Part shown: piece after piece, positions 1 to 5,563 of the stretch
Layout: every line of letters starts with the position of its first letter
How positions within the stretch are numbered: position 1 is the first letter of the stretch
DNA from: Pseudomonadota bacterium
GTDB lineage: Bacteria > Pseudomonadota > Alphaproteobacteria > Rhodospirillales > 2-02-FULL-58-16
Direction: 5' to 3'
Assembly (NCBI GenBank): GCA_022572335.1
Contig: JACZWD010000171.1
Location: 1 to 5,616, forward strand
Length of the DNA stretch: 5,616 nt
Notes under the pieces: generated by a model
Told to the model about the DNA's origin: nothing
The model's input: only the letters and a program-made list of their open reading frames with translations
Databases searched by the model: none
Translations under genes and position numbers: made by a program

Positions 1-152
1 AAGCCTTGGTAAGCCGCCGTTGCGGTCGCGTATGCGGCCCGTCGGAGGGCGTCGAAAAGTTTTGACGATGCGCCGCATCGCCTGCAACTTTCCTCCTGCC
101 CGACGAGCCGCCTACGCGATCTCTATGGGCCATGATCAGTGCCCCTTGGTAT
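1..152 (-). repeat. Left copy of ~152-bp inverted repeat
   Basis: This stretch is the reverse complement of 5411-5563. Aligned by eye, the copies differ by substitutions at 128 and 140 and by one substitution plus a 1-bp gap near 72-74, so they are about 97% identical. Identity ends at 152/5411, where left 153 (G) meets right-side T. The left edge is the window edge, so the repeat may extend further. On the complementary strand (the orientation of the right copy) it starts TACCAAGG, and TACCAAGG recurs at its far end (complement of 144-151 and 4-11). It folds into a nested hairpin: arms 27-45 with 100-118, and an apical CGATGC/GCATCG stem at 66-80. The segment carries no recognisable protein domain. 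Element family is unknown; a REP/MITE-like structured repeat is the best guess. Confidence 0.93.
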
Positions 153-158
153 GAGGCG

Positions 159-623
159 ATGATCCGCGTGCAGCGCGAGGATTTCGACCTGGCCGCCGAG
201 GTGGCGCGCATGACCGAGGGCAACCACGGGATCGGCGGCGTGTGCGCCTTCGTCGGCCTGGTCCGCGACGTGGCCGGGGACCGGCCCATCGCGGCGATGA
301 CCCTCGAGCACTACCCGGCCATGACCGAGAAGGCGCTGGCCGCCATCGAGGCGGAGGCGCGCGGCCGCTGGCCCCTGGAAGACGCCCTGATCATCCACCG
401 GTACGGCCGGCTCGAGCCCGGCGACCCCATCGTGCTCGTGGCCGTGGCCTCGGCCCACCGCCAGGCGGCCTTCGAGGCCTGTCAATTCCTCATCGACTGG
501 CTCAAGACCAAGGCCCCGTTCTGGAAGCGCGAGGACACCGGGGACGGGACCCGGTGGGTGGAGGCCCGCGCGTCGGACGATCATGCGACGCGGCGCTGGC
601 GCCGCGGCAAGGCGGCGGAATAG
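159..623 (+). CDS. moaE: Molybdopterin synthase catalytic (large) subunit MoaE
   Basis: MoaE carries out sulfur transfer: together with thiocarboxylated MoaD it converts cyclic pyranopterin monophosphate to molybdopterin in the cytoplasm. The 154-residue protein has the family landmarks: LEHYPAMTEKAL around 49-60, HRYGRLEPGD around 80-89, SAHR at 98-101, and LKTKAPFWKRE at 115-125. The lysines at 116 and 123 correspond to the E. coli active-site lysines 119 and 126. RWVEAR near 132-137 is the usual C-terminal signature. I chose ATG 159 because the protein then starts MIRVQREDFD, as family members do. An in-frame ATG at 132 would add nine residues encoded by the flanking repeat and has no clear ribosome site. 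A GAGG at 153-156 is very close to ATG 159, so initiation looks weak. moaD, often the direct upstream neighbour, is absent here. It is probably co-transcribed with the LOG gene 38 bp downstream. Function is nearly certain; the start is less so. Confidence 0.95.
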   Translation: MIRVQREDFDLAAEVARMTEGNHGIGGVCAFVGLVRDVAGDRPIAAMTLEHYPAMTEKALAAIEAEARGRWPLEDALIIHRYGRLEPGDPIVLVAVASAHRQAAFEACQFLIDWLKTKAPFWKREDTGDGTRWVEARASDDHATRRWRRGKAAE

Positions 624-661
624 GCGCCGCCCCCTCCCTTCAACATTTGGCGAGACGGATC

Positions 662-1471
662 ATGACCGACGACGGGCCGGTAAAGGCCTACAGGAACGTG
701 CCCTTCCTGAACAGCCGGGATGCCAGGCCGCTGCGCATCCTGTCGGAATACCTGGAGCCGGACGCCCGCTTCGAGGACCTGGAAGTCAGCGACACCATCG
801 TCTTCTTCGGCTCGGCGCGCATCCCGCCGCGCGACGCCGCCCAGGCCCGGCTGGAGGCGGCGCGAAAGGACGGTGGCGACGTGGCGGCGGCGGAACAGCG
901 GCTCGCCATGTCCCGCTATTACGAGGACGCCCGGGAGCTGGCCAGGCGCCTGACCGAATGGTCCAAGGGCCTCAAGGGGCGGCGGCGGCGCTTCGTGGTG
1001 TGCACCGGCGGCGGCCCCGGAATCATGGAGGCCGCCAACCGGGGCGCCTCCGAGGCCAAGGGGATGAACGTCGGCCTCACCATCTCCATCCCCGGCGAAC
1101 CCCACGACAACCCGTACGTCACCCGCGAGCTGTCGTTCGAGTTCCACTACTTCTTCATGCGCAAGTTCTGGTTCATCTACCTGGCCAAGGCGCTGGTGAT
1201 CTTCCCCGGCGGCTTCGGCACCCTGGACGAGTTTTTCGAGATCATGACCCTCATCCAGACCCGCAAGCTGAACAAGAAGATCCCCATCGTGGTGTACGGC
1301 AAGAGGTTCTGGGACGACGTGATCGACTTCGACGCCCTGGTCCGCTACGGGACCATCGACGCCGAGGACCTGGACCTTTTCATGCGCACCGATTCGGTGG
1401 ACGAGGCTTTCGACTTCCTGACCGGCGAAATGAGCGCCCGCTTCCTCGGCGAGCCGGGCGGGGGGTTGTAG
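662..1471 (+). CDS. LOG family (TIGR00730-type) Rossmann-fold protein
   Basis: The 269-residue protein belongs to the lysine-decarboxylase-like/LOG family. Several members hydrolyse nucleoside 5'-monophosphates to a free base and ribose 5-phosphate (cytokinin activation in plants, nucleotide salvage in bacteria). Seen here: a beta strand with FFGSARIP at 48-55, the nucleotide-binding stretch GGGPGIMEAANRGA at 116-129, MRKFWF at 166-171, and the family signature PGGFGTLDE at 182-190. It is longer than the ~190-residue LOG enzymes because of an N-terminal extension and a charged, helical-looking insert around 54-110. This is the long subgroup common in proteobacteria, whose substrate is poorly defined. 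The ATG at 662 has a weak GAGACGG-like site 6-10 bases upstream. The same frame stays open upstream to 242, but that part overlaps moaE out of frame and lacks family similarity. The gene runs in the same direction as moaE and converges on ilvE. Family assignment is firm; the exact reaction is inferred. Confidence 0.9.
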   Translation: MTDDGPVKAYRNVPFLNSRDARPLRILSEYLEPDARFEDLEVSDTIVFFGSARIPPRDAAQARLEAARKDGGDVAAAEQRLAMSRYYEDARELARRLTEWSKGLKGRRRRFVVCTGGGPGIMEAANRGASEAKGMNVGLTISIPGEPHDNPYVTRELSFEFHYFFMRKFWFIYLAKALVIFPGGFGTLDEFFEIMTLIQTRKLNKKIPIVVYGKRFWDDVIDFDALVRYGTIDAEDLDLFMRTDSVDEAFDFLTGEMSARFLGEPGGGL

Positions 1472-1521
1472 GGGGCACCCGTCGCCAGGGTCGGCGCGGA
1501 ACCTTGGTTTTCGCGGTTGAG

Positions 1522-1552
1522 AGAAGAAAAAGGCCGGGTCCTGCGCCCGGCC
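1522..1552 (-). terminator. Intrinsic terminator of ilvE
   Basis: Read on the minus strand, a 7-bp all-GC stem GGCCGGG/CCCGGCC (1552-1546 with 1538-1532) with a 7-base loop is followed directly by five T (1531-1527) and then a pyrimidine-rich stretch. It starts 27 bp after the ilvE stop. The opposite strand has no T run after the stem, so the signal is directional and does not obviously serve the convergent LOG gene. Confidence 0.85.
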
Positions 1553-1579
1553 CTGGGATTCGGTTAAACGCCCGGCCCC

Positions 1580-2482
1580 TCAGGCCGCCGAGACGGCGTC
1601 GGCGGGCTGCTTGCCGACGGTCTTTTCGTAGTCCTCCATCAGGACTTTCGTGATCTCGCCCGGGGTGTAGGTGTGCTCGTCGATGCTGCCGACCGGGGTC
1701 ACCTCGCACGCGGTGCCGGTGAGGAAAACCTCGGTCGCCCGGCCCAGCTCGTCGGGCATGATGATCCGCTCCACCACCTCGATGCCGCGGTCCCGGGCCA
1801 GGCCCATGACCGTGCGCCGGGTGATGCCGTCGAGGAAACAGTCGGGCACCGGCGTGTGCAGGGTGTCGTCGCCGAAGATGAAGAAGATGTTGGCGCCGGT
1901 CGCCTCGGCGACGCGCCCGCGCCAGTCCAGCATCAGCGCGTCCTCGAACCCGTCCCTCTCGGCCGCGTGCTTGGACAGGGTGCAGATCATGTAAAGCCCC
2001 GCCGCCTTGGTCTTCACCGGGGCGGTCTCGGGCGACGGGCGGCGCCATTCGGACGTCTGCAGCCGGATGCCCTTCATCCGCGCCTCGGGCGAGAAATACG
2101 ACGGCCACGGCCAGGCGGCGATGGCCAGATGGATGCGGGTCGCCTGCGCCGAGATGCCCATCATCTCGCTGCCGCGCCAGGCCAGGGGCCTGACGTAGCC
2201 GTCGACGATGGCATTGGCCGTGCACACCTCATGGCAGGCGGCGTCGATCTCGGCGGTGCCGTAAGGCAACTGAAAGCCCAGGGATTGCGCCGACTCCGCC
2301 AGGCGCTCGGTGTGCTCGGTCAGCTTGAAGATCTCGCCGCCGTAGACCCGCTCGCCCTCGAAAACGGCGGACGCGTAATGGAGCGCGTGGCTGAGCACAT
2401 GGACCCTGGCGTCGCGCCAGGGCACCAATTCGCCGTCAAACCAGATAAAACCGTCGCGGTCGTCGAATGAATCGCTATCCAC
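1580..2482 (-). CDS. ilvE: Branched-chain amino acid aminotransferase (fold-type IV PLP enzyme)
   Basis: IlvE is a cytoplasmic PLP enzyme that interconverts leucine, isoleucine and valine with their 2-oxo acids, using glutamate/2-oxoglutarate. With the start used here the protein has 300 residues, normal for the family. Visible landmarks: WFDGELVPW at 14-22, HVLSHALHYASAVFEGER at 28-45, the PLP-binding lysine at 159 in VKTKAAG, EATGANIFF at 193-201 (glutamate 193 contacts the pyridine nitrogen), and LTGTACEVTPV at 254-264 (threonine 257 binds phosphate). These positions match E. coli numbering closely. I chose GTG 2482: it places five residues before FDDRDG, as in alphaproteobacterial relatives, and has GAGAAAG (2497-2491) 8 bases upstream. 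The frame extends to ATG 2548 and beyond, but that part is AT-rich, lies within the candidate promoter and has no family similarity. It is divergent from marR. Branched-chain activity is preferred over D-amino acid or aminodeoxychorismate family members. Confidence 0.93.
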   Translation of the reverse strand: MDSDSFDDRDGFIWFDGELVPWRDARVHVLSHALHYASAVFEGERVYGGEIFKLTEHTERLAESAQSLGFQLPYGTAEIDAACHEVCTANAIVDGYVRPLAWRGSEMMGISAQATRIHLAIAAWPWPSYFSPEARMKGIRLQTSEWRRPSPETAPVKTKAAGLYMICTLSKHAAERDGFEDALMLDWRGRVAEATGANIFFIFGDDTLHTPVPDCFLDGITRRTVMGLARDRGIEVVERIIMPDELGRATEVFLTGTACEVTPVGSIDEHTYTPGEITKVLMEDYEKTVGKQPADAVSAA

Positions 2483-2528
2483 GTAATATTCTTTCTCGAC
2501 AATCTTTTCCCTTGGAAGGATGTTGCTT

Positions 2529-2557
2529 TCAGTACCAGTATTGGGCATATATGTCAA
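2529..2557 (-). promoter_or_regulatory. Candidate ilvE promoter
   Basis: On the minus strand a perfect -35 TTGACA (2557-2552) is followed after 17 bp by TACTGA (2534-2529), preceded by TGG, giving an extended -10 form (TGnTACTGA). Predicted transcription start is near 2522, giving a leader of about 40 bases before GTG 2482. The -10 hexamer is a poor match, so this rests mainly on the -35, the spacing and the locally AT-rich composition. Confidence 0.45.
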
Positions 2558-2570
2558 TGAGACTGACGTA
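2550..2570. promoter_or_regulatory. Palindromic operator candidate between ilvE and marR
   Basis: The 21-bp imperfect palindrome TATGTCA-n7-TGACGTA has 6 of 7 matching half-site positions. It covers the -35 of the candidate ilvE promoter and lies 28 bp upstream of the marR start. Size, symmetry and placement suit a dimeric winged-helix regulator such as the adjacent MarR protein, with control of ilvE and/or autoregulation. Who binds is inference. A weak + strand promoter (TTGCTT at 2523-2528, 17-bp gap, CATATA at 2546-2551) would put the marR start of transcription at or near this site. Confidence 0.4.
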
Positions 2571-2597
2571 AATGCGTTGCACGGACGGCGGCACCCC

Positions 2598-3095
2598 ATG
2601 GTTCAACACCATCCCCGGGCCAATCCCCTTTTCCTGCGCGAGGAGGAACTGCGCCAGGCCATCGAGCTTCTGTTCTACGCGTACCGGGATTTCACCGGCG
2701 AACCCGACGCCATTCTTAACAAATACGGGTTCGGGCGCGCCCACCACCGGGTGATCTATTTCGTCGGGTGCAACCCCGGAATTACCGTGAGCCAGCTTCT
2801 GCGCATCCTCAAGATCACCAAGCAGAGCCTGTCGCGGGTGTTGAGCCAGCTGGTGCGCGAGGAATTCGTCGCCCAGCGGACGGACTCGGGCGACCGGCGC
2901 CGGCGGATGCTTTACCTGATGCCCAAGGGCGAGGAACTGGAGCGCCTGCTCACGGAAAAACAGAGCCGGCGCATCGCCCGCGCCTACCGCGAGGCGGGGG
3001 CCGAGGCGGTGGAGGGGTTCAGGACCGTGCTCAGGGGCATCATCAACGAAGAAGACCGGCGCAGGGTGACCCTGGCCGGGTCCGGGCGTCGATAG
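2598..3095 (+). CDS. MarR-family winged-helix transcriptional regulator
   Basis: The 165-residue cytoplasmic DNA-binding protein has the MarR layout: N-terminal dimerisation helix (about 15-33), a second helix around FGRAHHRVIYFV (45-56), the helix-turn-helix from ITVSQLL to VREEFV (62-91), and the wing TDSGDRRRRMLYL (95-107) with its basic DxR signature. A C-terminal helix returns to the dimer interface (about 113-150). I chose ATG 2598 because relatives start a few residues before PLFLREEELR. The frame is open from ATG 2520, but that would read through the promoter/operator region, and its GGAAGG directly abuts the ATG. The ribosome site for 2598 is weak (GGACGGCGG). It is divergent from ilvE and 30 bp upstream of the response regulator gene, so it may control both sides. 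The ligand is unknown; no cysteine-pair redox sensor is apparent (one cysteine, at 58). Confidence 0.9.
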   Translation: MVQHHPRANPLFLREEELRQAIELLFYAYRDFTGEPDAILNKYGFGRAHHRVIYFVGCNPGITVSQLLRILKITKQSLSRVLSQLVREEFVAQRTDSGDRRRRMLYLMPKGEELERLLTEKQSRRIARAYREAGAEAVEGFRTVLRGIINEEDRRRVTLAGSGRR

Positions 3096-3125
3096 CCCCG
3101 GACCTTGTGGTAGAGGGTACTGGGG

Positions 3126-3824
3126 ATGAACGCCGACAATCCTCACATTCTGGTGGTGGACGACGACGACCGCCTGCGGGAGCTTCTGCGCAAGTTCCTG
3201 AGCGAGAACGGCTTCCTGGTCGCCACCGCCAGCGACGTGGCCGACGCGCGCGCCAAGCTCCTCACCCTCACCTTCGATTTGATCGTGCTCGATTTGATGA
3301 TGCCCGGTGAAAGCGGCCTCGACTTCGCCGAGGACCTGCGCCGCACGGGCACGATTCCCACCCTCATGCTCACCGCCATGGGCGAGCCCGAGGACCGCAT
3401 CGCCGGACTGGAACGGGGCGCCGACGACTACCTGGCCAAGCCCTTCGAGCCCCGGGAGCTCCTGCTGCGCATCCACAACATCCTGCGCCGGATGCCCAGG
3501 CGGCCGGAGGCGCCGGCCGAGGTGCGCCTGGGCGACGTGCTGTTCGACCTGGAGCGCGGCGAGCTGCGCCGCGACGGCGATCCCATCCGTCTCACCGCCG
3601 TCGAGGCGGCGCTGCTGACGGCCCTGGCCGAGCGCCCGGGCACCGTCCTCAGCCGCGAGGAACTGACCCTACGCACCGGCGCCAGCGGCGGCGGGCGGGC
3701 GGTGGACGTGCAGGTCACCCGGCTGCGCCGCAAGATCGAGCCCGACCCCAGGTTGCCGCGCTACCTGCGGACCGTGCGCGGCAGGGGCTACGTGCTGCGC
3801 CCGGATTCCCCTGACGGGGTCTAG
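3126..3824 (+). CDS. OmpR/PhoB-family DNA-binding response regulator
   Basis: The 232-residue cytoplasmic response regulator is very likely phosphorylated by the kinase encoded next. Receiver domain (about 7-121): acidic pocket D12/D13, phosphoacceptor D56 in LDLMMPG, switch threonine T83 in LTA, and K105 in AKPF are all present, so it should be active. The C-terminal winged helix (about 133-225) has the LTAVEAALLTAL, VLSREEL and RYLRTVRGRGYVL features of the OmpR/PhoB output domain. The recognition-helix area has a glycine-rich patch, SGGGRAVDVQVTRLRRKIE (187-205), typical of alphaproteobacterial OmpR-like proteins. The start has AGAGGG about 8 bases upstream. It lies between marR (30 bp) and the kinase (17 bp), probably in one operon. 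It resembles OmpR of the OmpR/EnvZ pair, but target genes cannot be read from the sequence, so no symbol is given. Confidence 0.95.
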   Translation: MNADNPHILVVDDDDRLRELLRKFLSENGFLVATASDVADARAKLLTLTFDLIVLDLMMPGESGLDFAEDLRRTGTIPTLMLTAMGEPEDRIAGLERGADDYLAKPFEPRELLLRIHNILRRMPRRPEAPAEVRLGDVLFDLERGELRRDGDPIRLTAVEAALLTALAERPGTVLSREELTLRTGASGGGRAVDVQVTRLRRKIEPDPRLPRYLRTVRGRGYVLRPDSPDGV

Positions 3825-3841
3825 GGAAGGTGGGGGGCGCC

Positions 3842-5146
3842 GTGATCAAACACTTTTTGCCACGCAGCCTGCTCGGCCGATCCCTTCTGATCATCGTCAC
3901 GCCGCTGGTGCTGTTGCAGGTGGTCTCGGCCCTGATCTTTTTCGAGAGCCACTGGAACAAGGTCAGCCTGCGCCTGGCCCGGGGTCTGGCCGGCGACATC
4001 GCTTCCCTCATCGACGTCATGGATGAAAACCCCGGTCCGGAAAACCGCAAATGGATCTTCGACCTGGCCGCCCGCAACATGGACATCGTGGCGGCCATGA
4101 AGGAAGGCGCGACCGTCGCCACCACCCCGCCCGTGGGCAACGACCGCATGGAACGTATTCTCATCAGGGTGGTCAGGGAGGTCGTCGCCAGGCCTTTCCA
4201 GATCGACACCCAGTCCCTGTACCGCCGGGTGATCGTCGACGTGCAGCTCGCCGACGGCGTCCTGCAGATCGTCACCACGCGCAAGCGCCTGTTCAGCTCG
4301 ACAACGTATGTCTTTATCCTGTGGATGGTGGGGACATCCATGATCCTGTTCGGGGTGGCCACCGTCTTCATGCGCAACCAGGTGAAACCGATCCGCCGCC
4401 TGGCCCTGGCCGCCGACAGTTTCGGCAAGGGCCGGGACGTGCCCCTTTTCAAGCCCGAGGGCGCCAAGGAAGTGCGCCAGGCGGCGTCCGCCTTCTTGGC
4501 CATGCGCGAGCGCATGATGCGCCAGATCAGCCAGCGCACCGAGATGCTGGCCGGCGTGTCCCACGATCTGCGCACGCCGCTCACCCGCATGAAGCTGCAA
4601 CTGGCGCTGTTGGGCGACGCCGAAGGCGTTGACGAACTGAAGGAGGACGTGGCCGAGATGGAGTACATGCTGGACGGCTATCTGGCGTTTGCCCGCGGCG
4701 AGGGGACGGAGACGCCGAGGTCCGAAGACCTCACCACCATTCTCGGCGGGGTGGTGGCGCAGGCGCGGCGCAAGGGGGGCATGGTGGAGTTGCACACGGA
4801 CGGCAACCTCACGGTGCCCCTCAGACCCGATGCCTTCAAACGCTCGGTGACCAACCTGATCGACAACGCGATGCGCTATGGCGACCACGTTTCGGTGCGC
4901 GCCGGGCGGCTGGGCGAAGCCATCGAGATCACCATCGACGACGACGGCCCGGGCATTCCCGAGGACAAGCGCGAAGAGGTGTTCAAGCCATTCTACCGGC
5001 TGGAAGGCTCGCGCAACCCCAGCACCGGCGGGGTCGGCCTGGGATTGACCCTCGCCCGCGACGCCATCCGCGGCCACGGCGGCGACATTTCCCTGGGCGA
5101 CTCCCCCGACGGCGGACTGCGGGTGCGCCTGCGGCTGCCCCTGTAG
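3842..5146 (+). CDS. Membrane-bound EnvZ-type sensor histidine kinase
   Basis: The 434-residue inner-membrane kinase pairs with the upstream response regulator. Domains: short N-terminus, membrane segment about 14-34 (LLIIVTPLVLLQVVSALIFF), a ~120-residue periplasmic sensor region, second membrane segment about 155-176, HAMP linker about 177-229, dimerisation/phosphoacceptor domain with SHDLRTPLTR (H241 the phosphohistidine), and an HATPase domain with N box NLIDNAMRYG (338-347), G1 DDDGPGIP (366-373), F box FKPFYRLEGSR (381-391) and G2 GGVGLGL (396-402). All catalytic motifs are intact. I chose GTG 3842, giving MIKHFLPRSLLGRS as in relatives, behind a purine-rich GGAAGG...GGGGGG stretch at 3825-3837. 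A GTG at 3830 in the same frame would add four residues but sits inside that stretch. The stop at 5144-5146 is immediately followed by a tRNA 3' fragment, so no terminator follows directly. EnvZ orthology is likely; the stimulus is unknown. Confidence 0.95.
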   Translation: MIKHFLPRSLLGRSLLIIVTPLVLLQVVSALIFFESHWNKVSLRLARGLAGDIASLIDVMDENPGPENRKWIFDLAARNMDIVAAMKEGATVATTPPVGNDRMERILIRVVREVVARPFQIDTQSLYRRVIVDVQLADGVLQIVTTRKRLFSSTTYVFILWMVGTSMILFGVATVFMRNQVKPIRRLALAADSFGKGRDVPLFKPEGAKEVRQAASAFLAMRERMMRQISQRTEMLAGVSHDLRTPLTRMKLQLALLGDAEGVDELKEDVAEMEYMLDGYLAFARGEGTETPRSEDLTTILGGVVAQARRKGGMVELHTDGNLTVPLRPDAFKRSVTNLIDNAMRYGDHVSVRAGRLGEAIEITIDDDGPGIPEDKREEVFKPFYRLEGSRNPSTGGVGLGLTLARDAIRGHGGDISLGDSPDGGLRVRLRLPL

Positions 5147-5150
5147 CAAG

Positions 5151-5187
5151 GCCGGCGTCGCGGGTTCGAACCCCGTTGGGGACACCA
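5151..5187 (+). other. Orphan tRNA 3' end (likely relic attachment site)
   Basis: The segment reads as the 3' part of a tRNA gene: T-stem/loop GCGGG-TTCGAAC-CCCGT (one G-T pair), then a 7-base acceptor 3' strand TGGGGAC, discriminator A and encoded CCA (5185-5187). A matching 5' half, which would begin near GTCCCCA about 75-90 bases upstream, is absent; that DNA is the coding end of the kinase gene. 3' tRNA ends of this kind are typically left by tyrosine integrases at attL/attR sites, so I read it as an att relic. The acceptor resembles alphaproteobacterial tRNA-Glu (GTCCCC...), but the T-arm does not settle the isotype. Confidence 0.75.
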
Positions 5188-5410
5188 CGTATTTTCAACG
5201 GTTTACCATGGCGTCGTCGACGGCGCCCTGCCGTTGTACGGAAAATTTACGGAAAAAGCGGCGCCGGATGCGAGGTAATCTTGCCGGCGTCTTCAGGGCA
5301 GGGAGGGGGCCCCACAGGACACATTTCGAGGCCCTTTTCGGCCCAAATCAGTGGACGGCCGGCTGCTTTTGGGTGCGTTGCAGACGTTTGGATCGACAAT
5401 GTCCGCTCTA
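5188..5410. other. Non-coding stretch with phased TACGGAAAA repeats
   Basis: I see no convincing gene here. Short frames on both strands (for example from ATG 5208) give low-complexity, Arg/Gly-rich peptides with no family resemblance. The stretch starts with an AT-rich tail after the tRNA CCA (ACGTATTTTCAACGG), typical of DNA beyond an integrated tRNA 3' end. It contains a direct repeat TACGGAAAA at 5237-5245 and 5248-5256, offset by 11 bp. Other content: a GGGGCCCC palindrome near 5307-5315. It ends at the right inverted repeat. It may be a remnant of an integrative element whose integrase gene is lost. Confidence 0.5.
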
Positions 5411-5563
5411 ATACCAAGGGGCGCTGATCATGGCTCATAGAGATCGCGTAGGCGGCTCGTCGGGCAGGAGGAAAGTTGCAGGCGATGCGGGGGCATCGTC
5501 AAAACTTTTCGACGCCCTCCGACGGGCCGCATACGCGACCGCAACGGCGGCTTACCAAGGCTT
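5411..5563 (+). repeat. Right copy of ~152-bp inverted repeat
   Basis: This copy is the inverted partner of 1-152, differing by three substitutions and one 1-bp indel. It begins at ATACCAAGG and the shared part ends at the limit of the left window edge. TACCAAGG occurs at 5412-5419 and again at 5553-5560. The predicted fold is one long hairpin: 5445-5463 pairs with 5519-5537 (19 positions, one G-A mismatch and one G-T wobble), 5470-5477 with 5503-5510 (one G-T), and CGATGC 5483-5488 with GCATCG 5493-5498 around a GGGG loop. An AAGGGG (5416-5421) precedes ATG 5430 by 8 bases, and the frame from there stays open to the window end. Origin and mobility are unknown. Confidence 0.93.

Noticed and set aside
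242..661. Upstream extension of the LOG reading frame to 242
   Set aside because: The extension overlaps moaE out of frame, is Arg/Gly/Pro-rich and lacks LOG family similarity; ATG 662 gives the proper N-terminus.
1671..2470. Plus-strand frames antisense to ilvE
   Set aside because: Low-complexity shadows of the well-supported ilvE gene on the other strand.
5101..5187. A complete tRNA gene ending at CCA 5187
   Set aside because: No 5' acceptor strand (GTCCCCA-like), D-arm or anticodon arm is visible upstream; that DNA codes for the last residues of the kinase. CTCCCCC at 5101 pairs with only part of the acceptor.
3821..5198. Long minus-strand frames over the kinase gene, with peptides such as SPTGFEPATPALL and GVPNGVRTRD near 5150-5198
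   Set aside because: These peptides are the familiar antisense translation of tRNA T-arm/acceptor ends, and the rest is a shadow of the kinase gene in GC-rich DNA.
5176..5438. Small frames in the terminal gap, considered as an integrase start or toxin/antitoxin
   Set aside because: No recognisable domain, no good ribosome site, and composition typical of random GC-rich frames; no tyrosine recombinase motif seen.
1..5563. Composite transposon with its own transposase
   Set aside because: None of the enclosed genes resembles a transposase or recombinase, and the repeats are too short to encode one; mobility would need help in trans.
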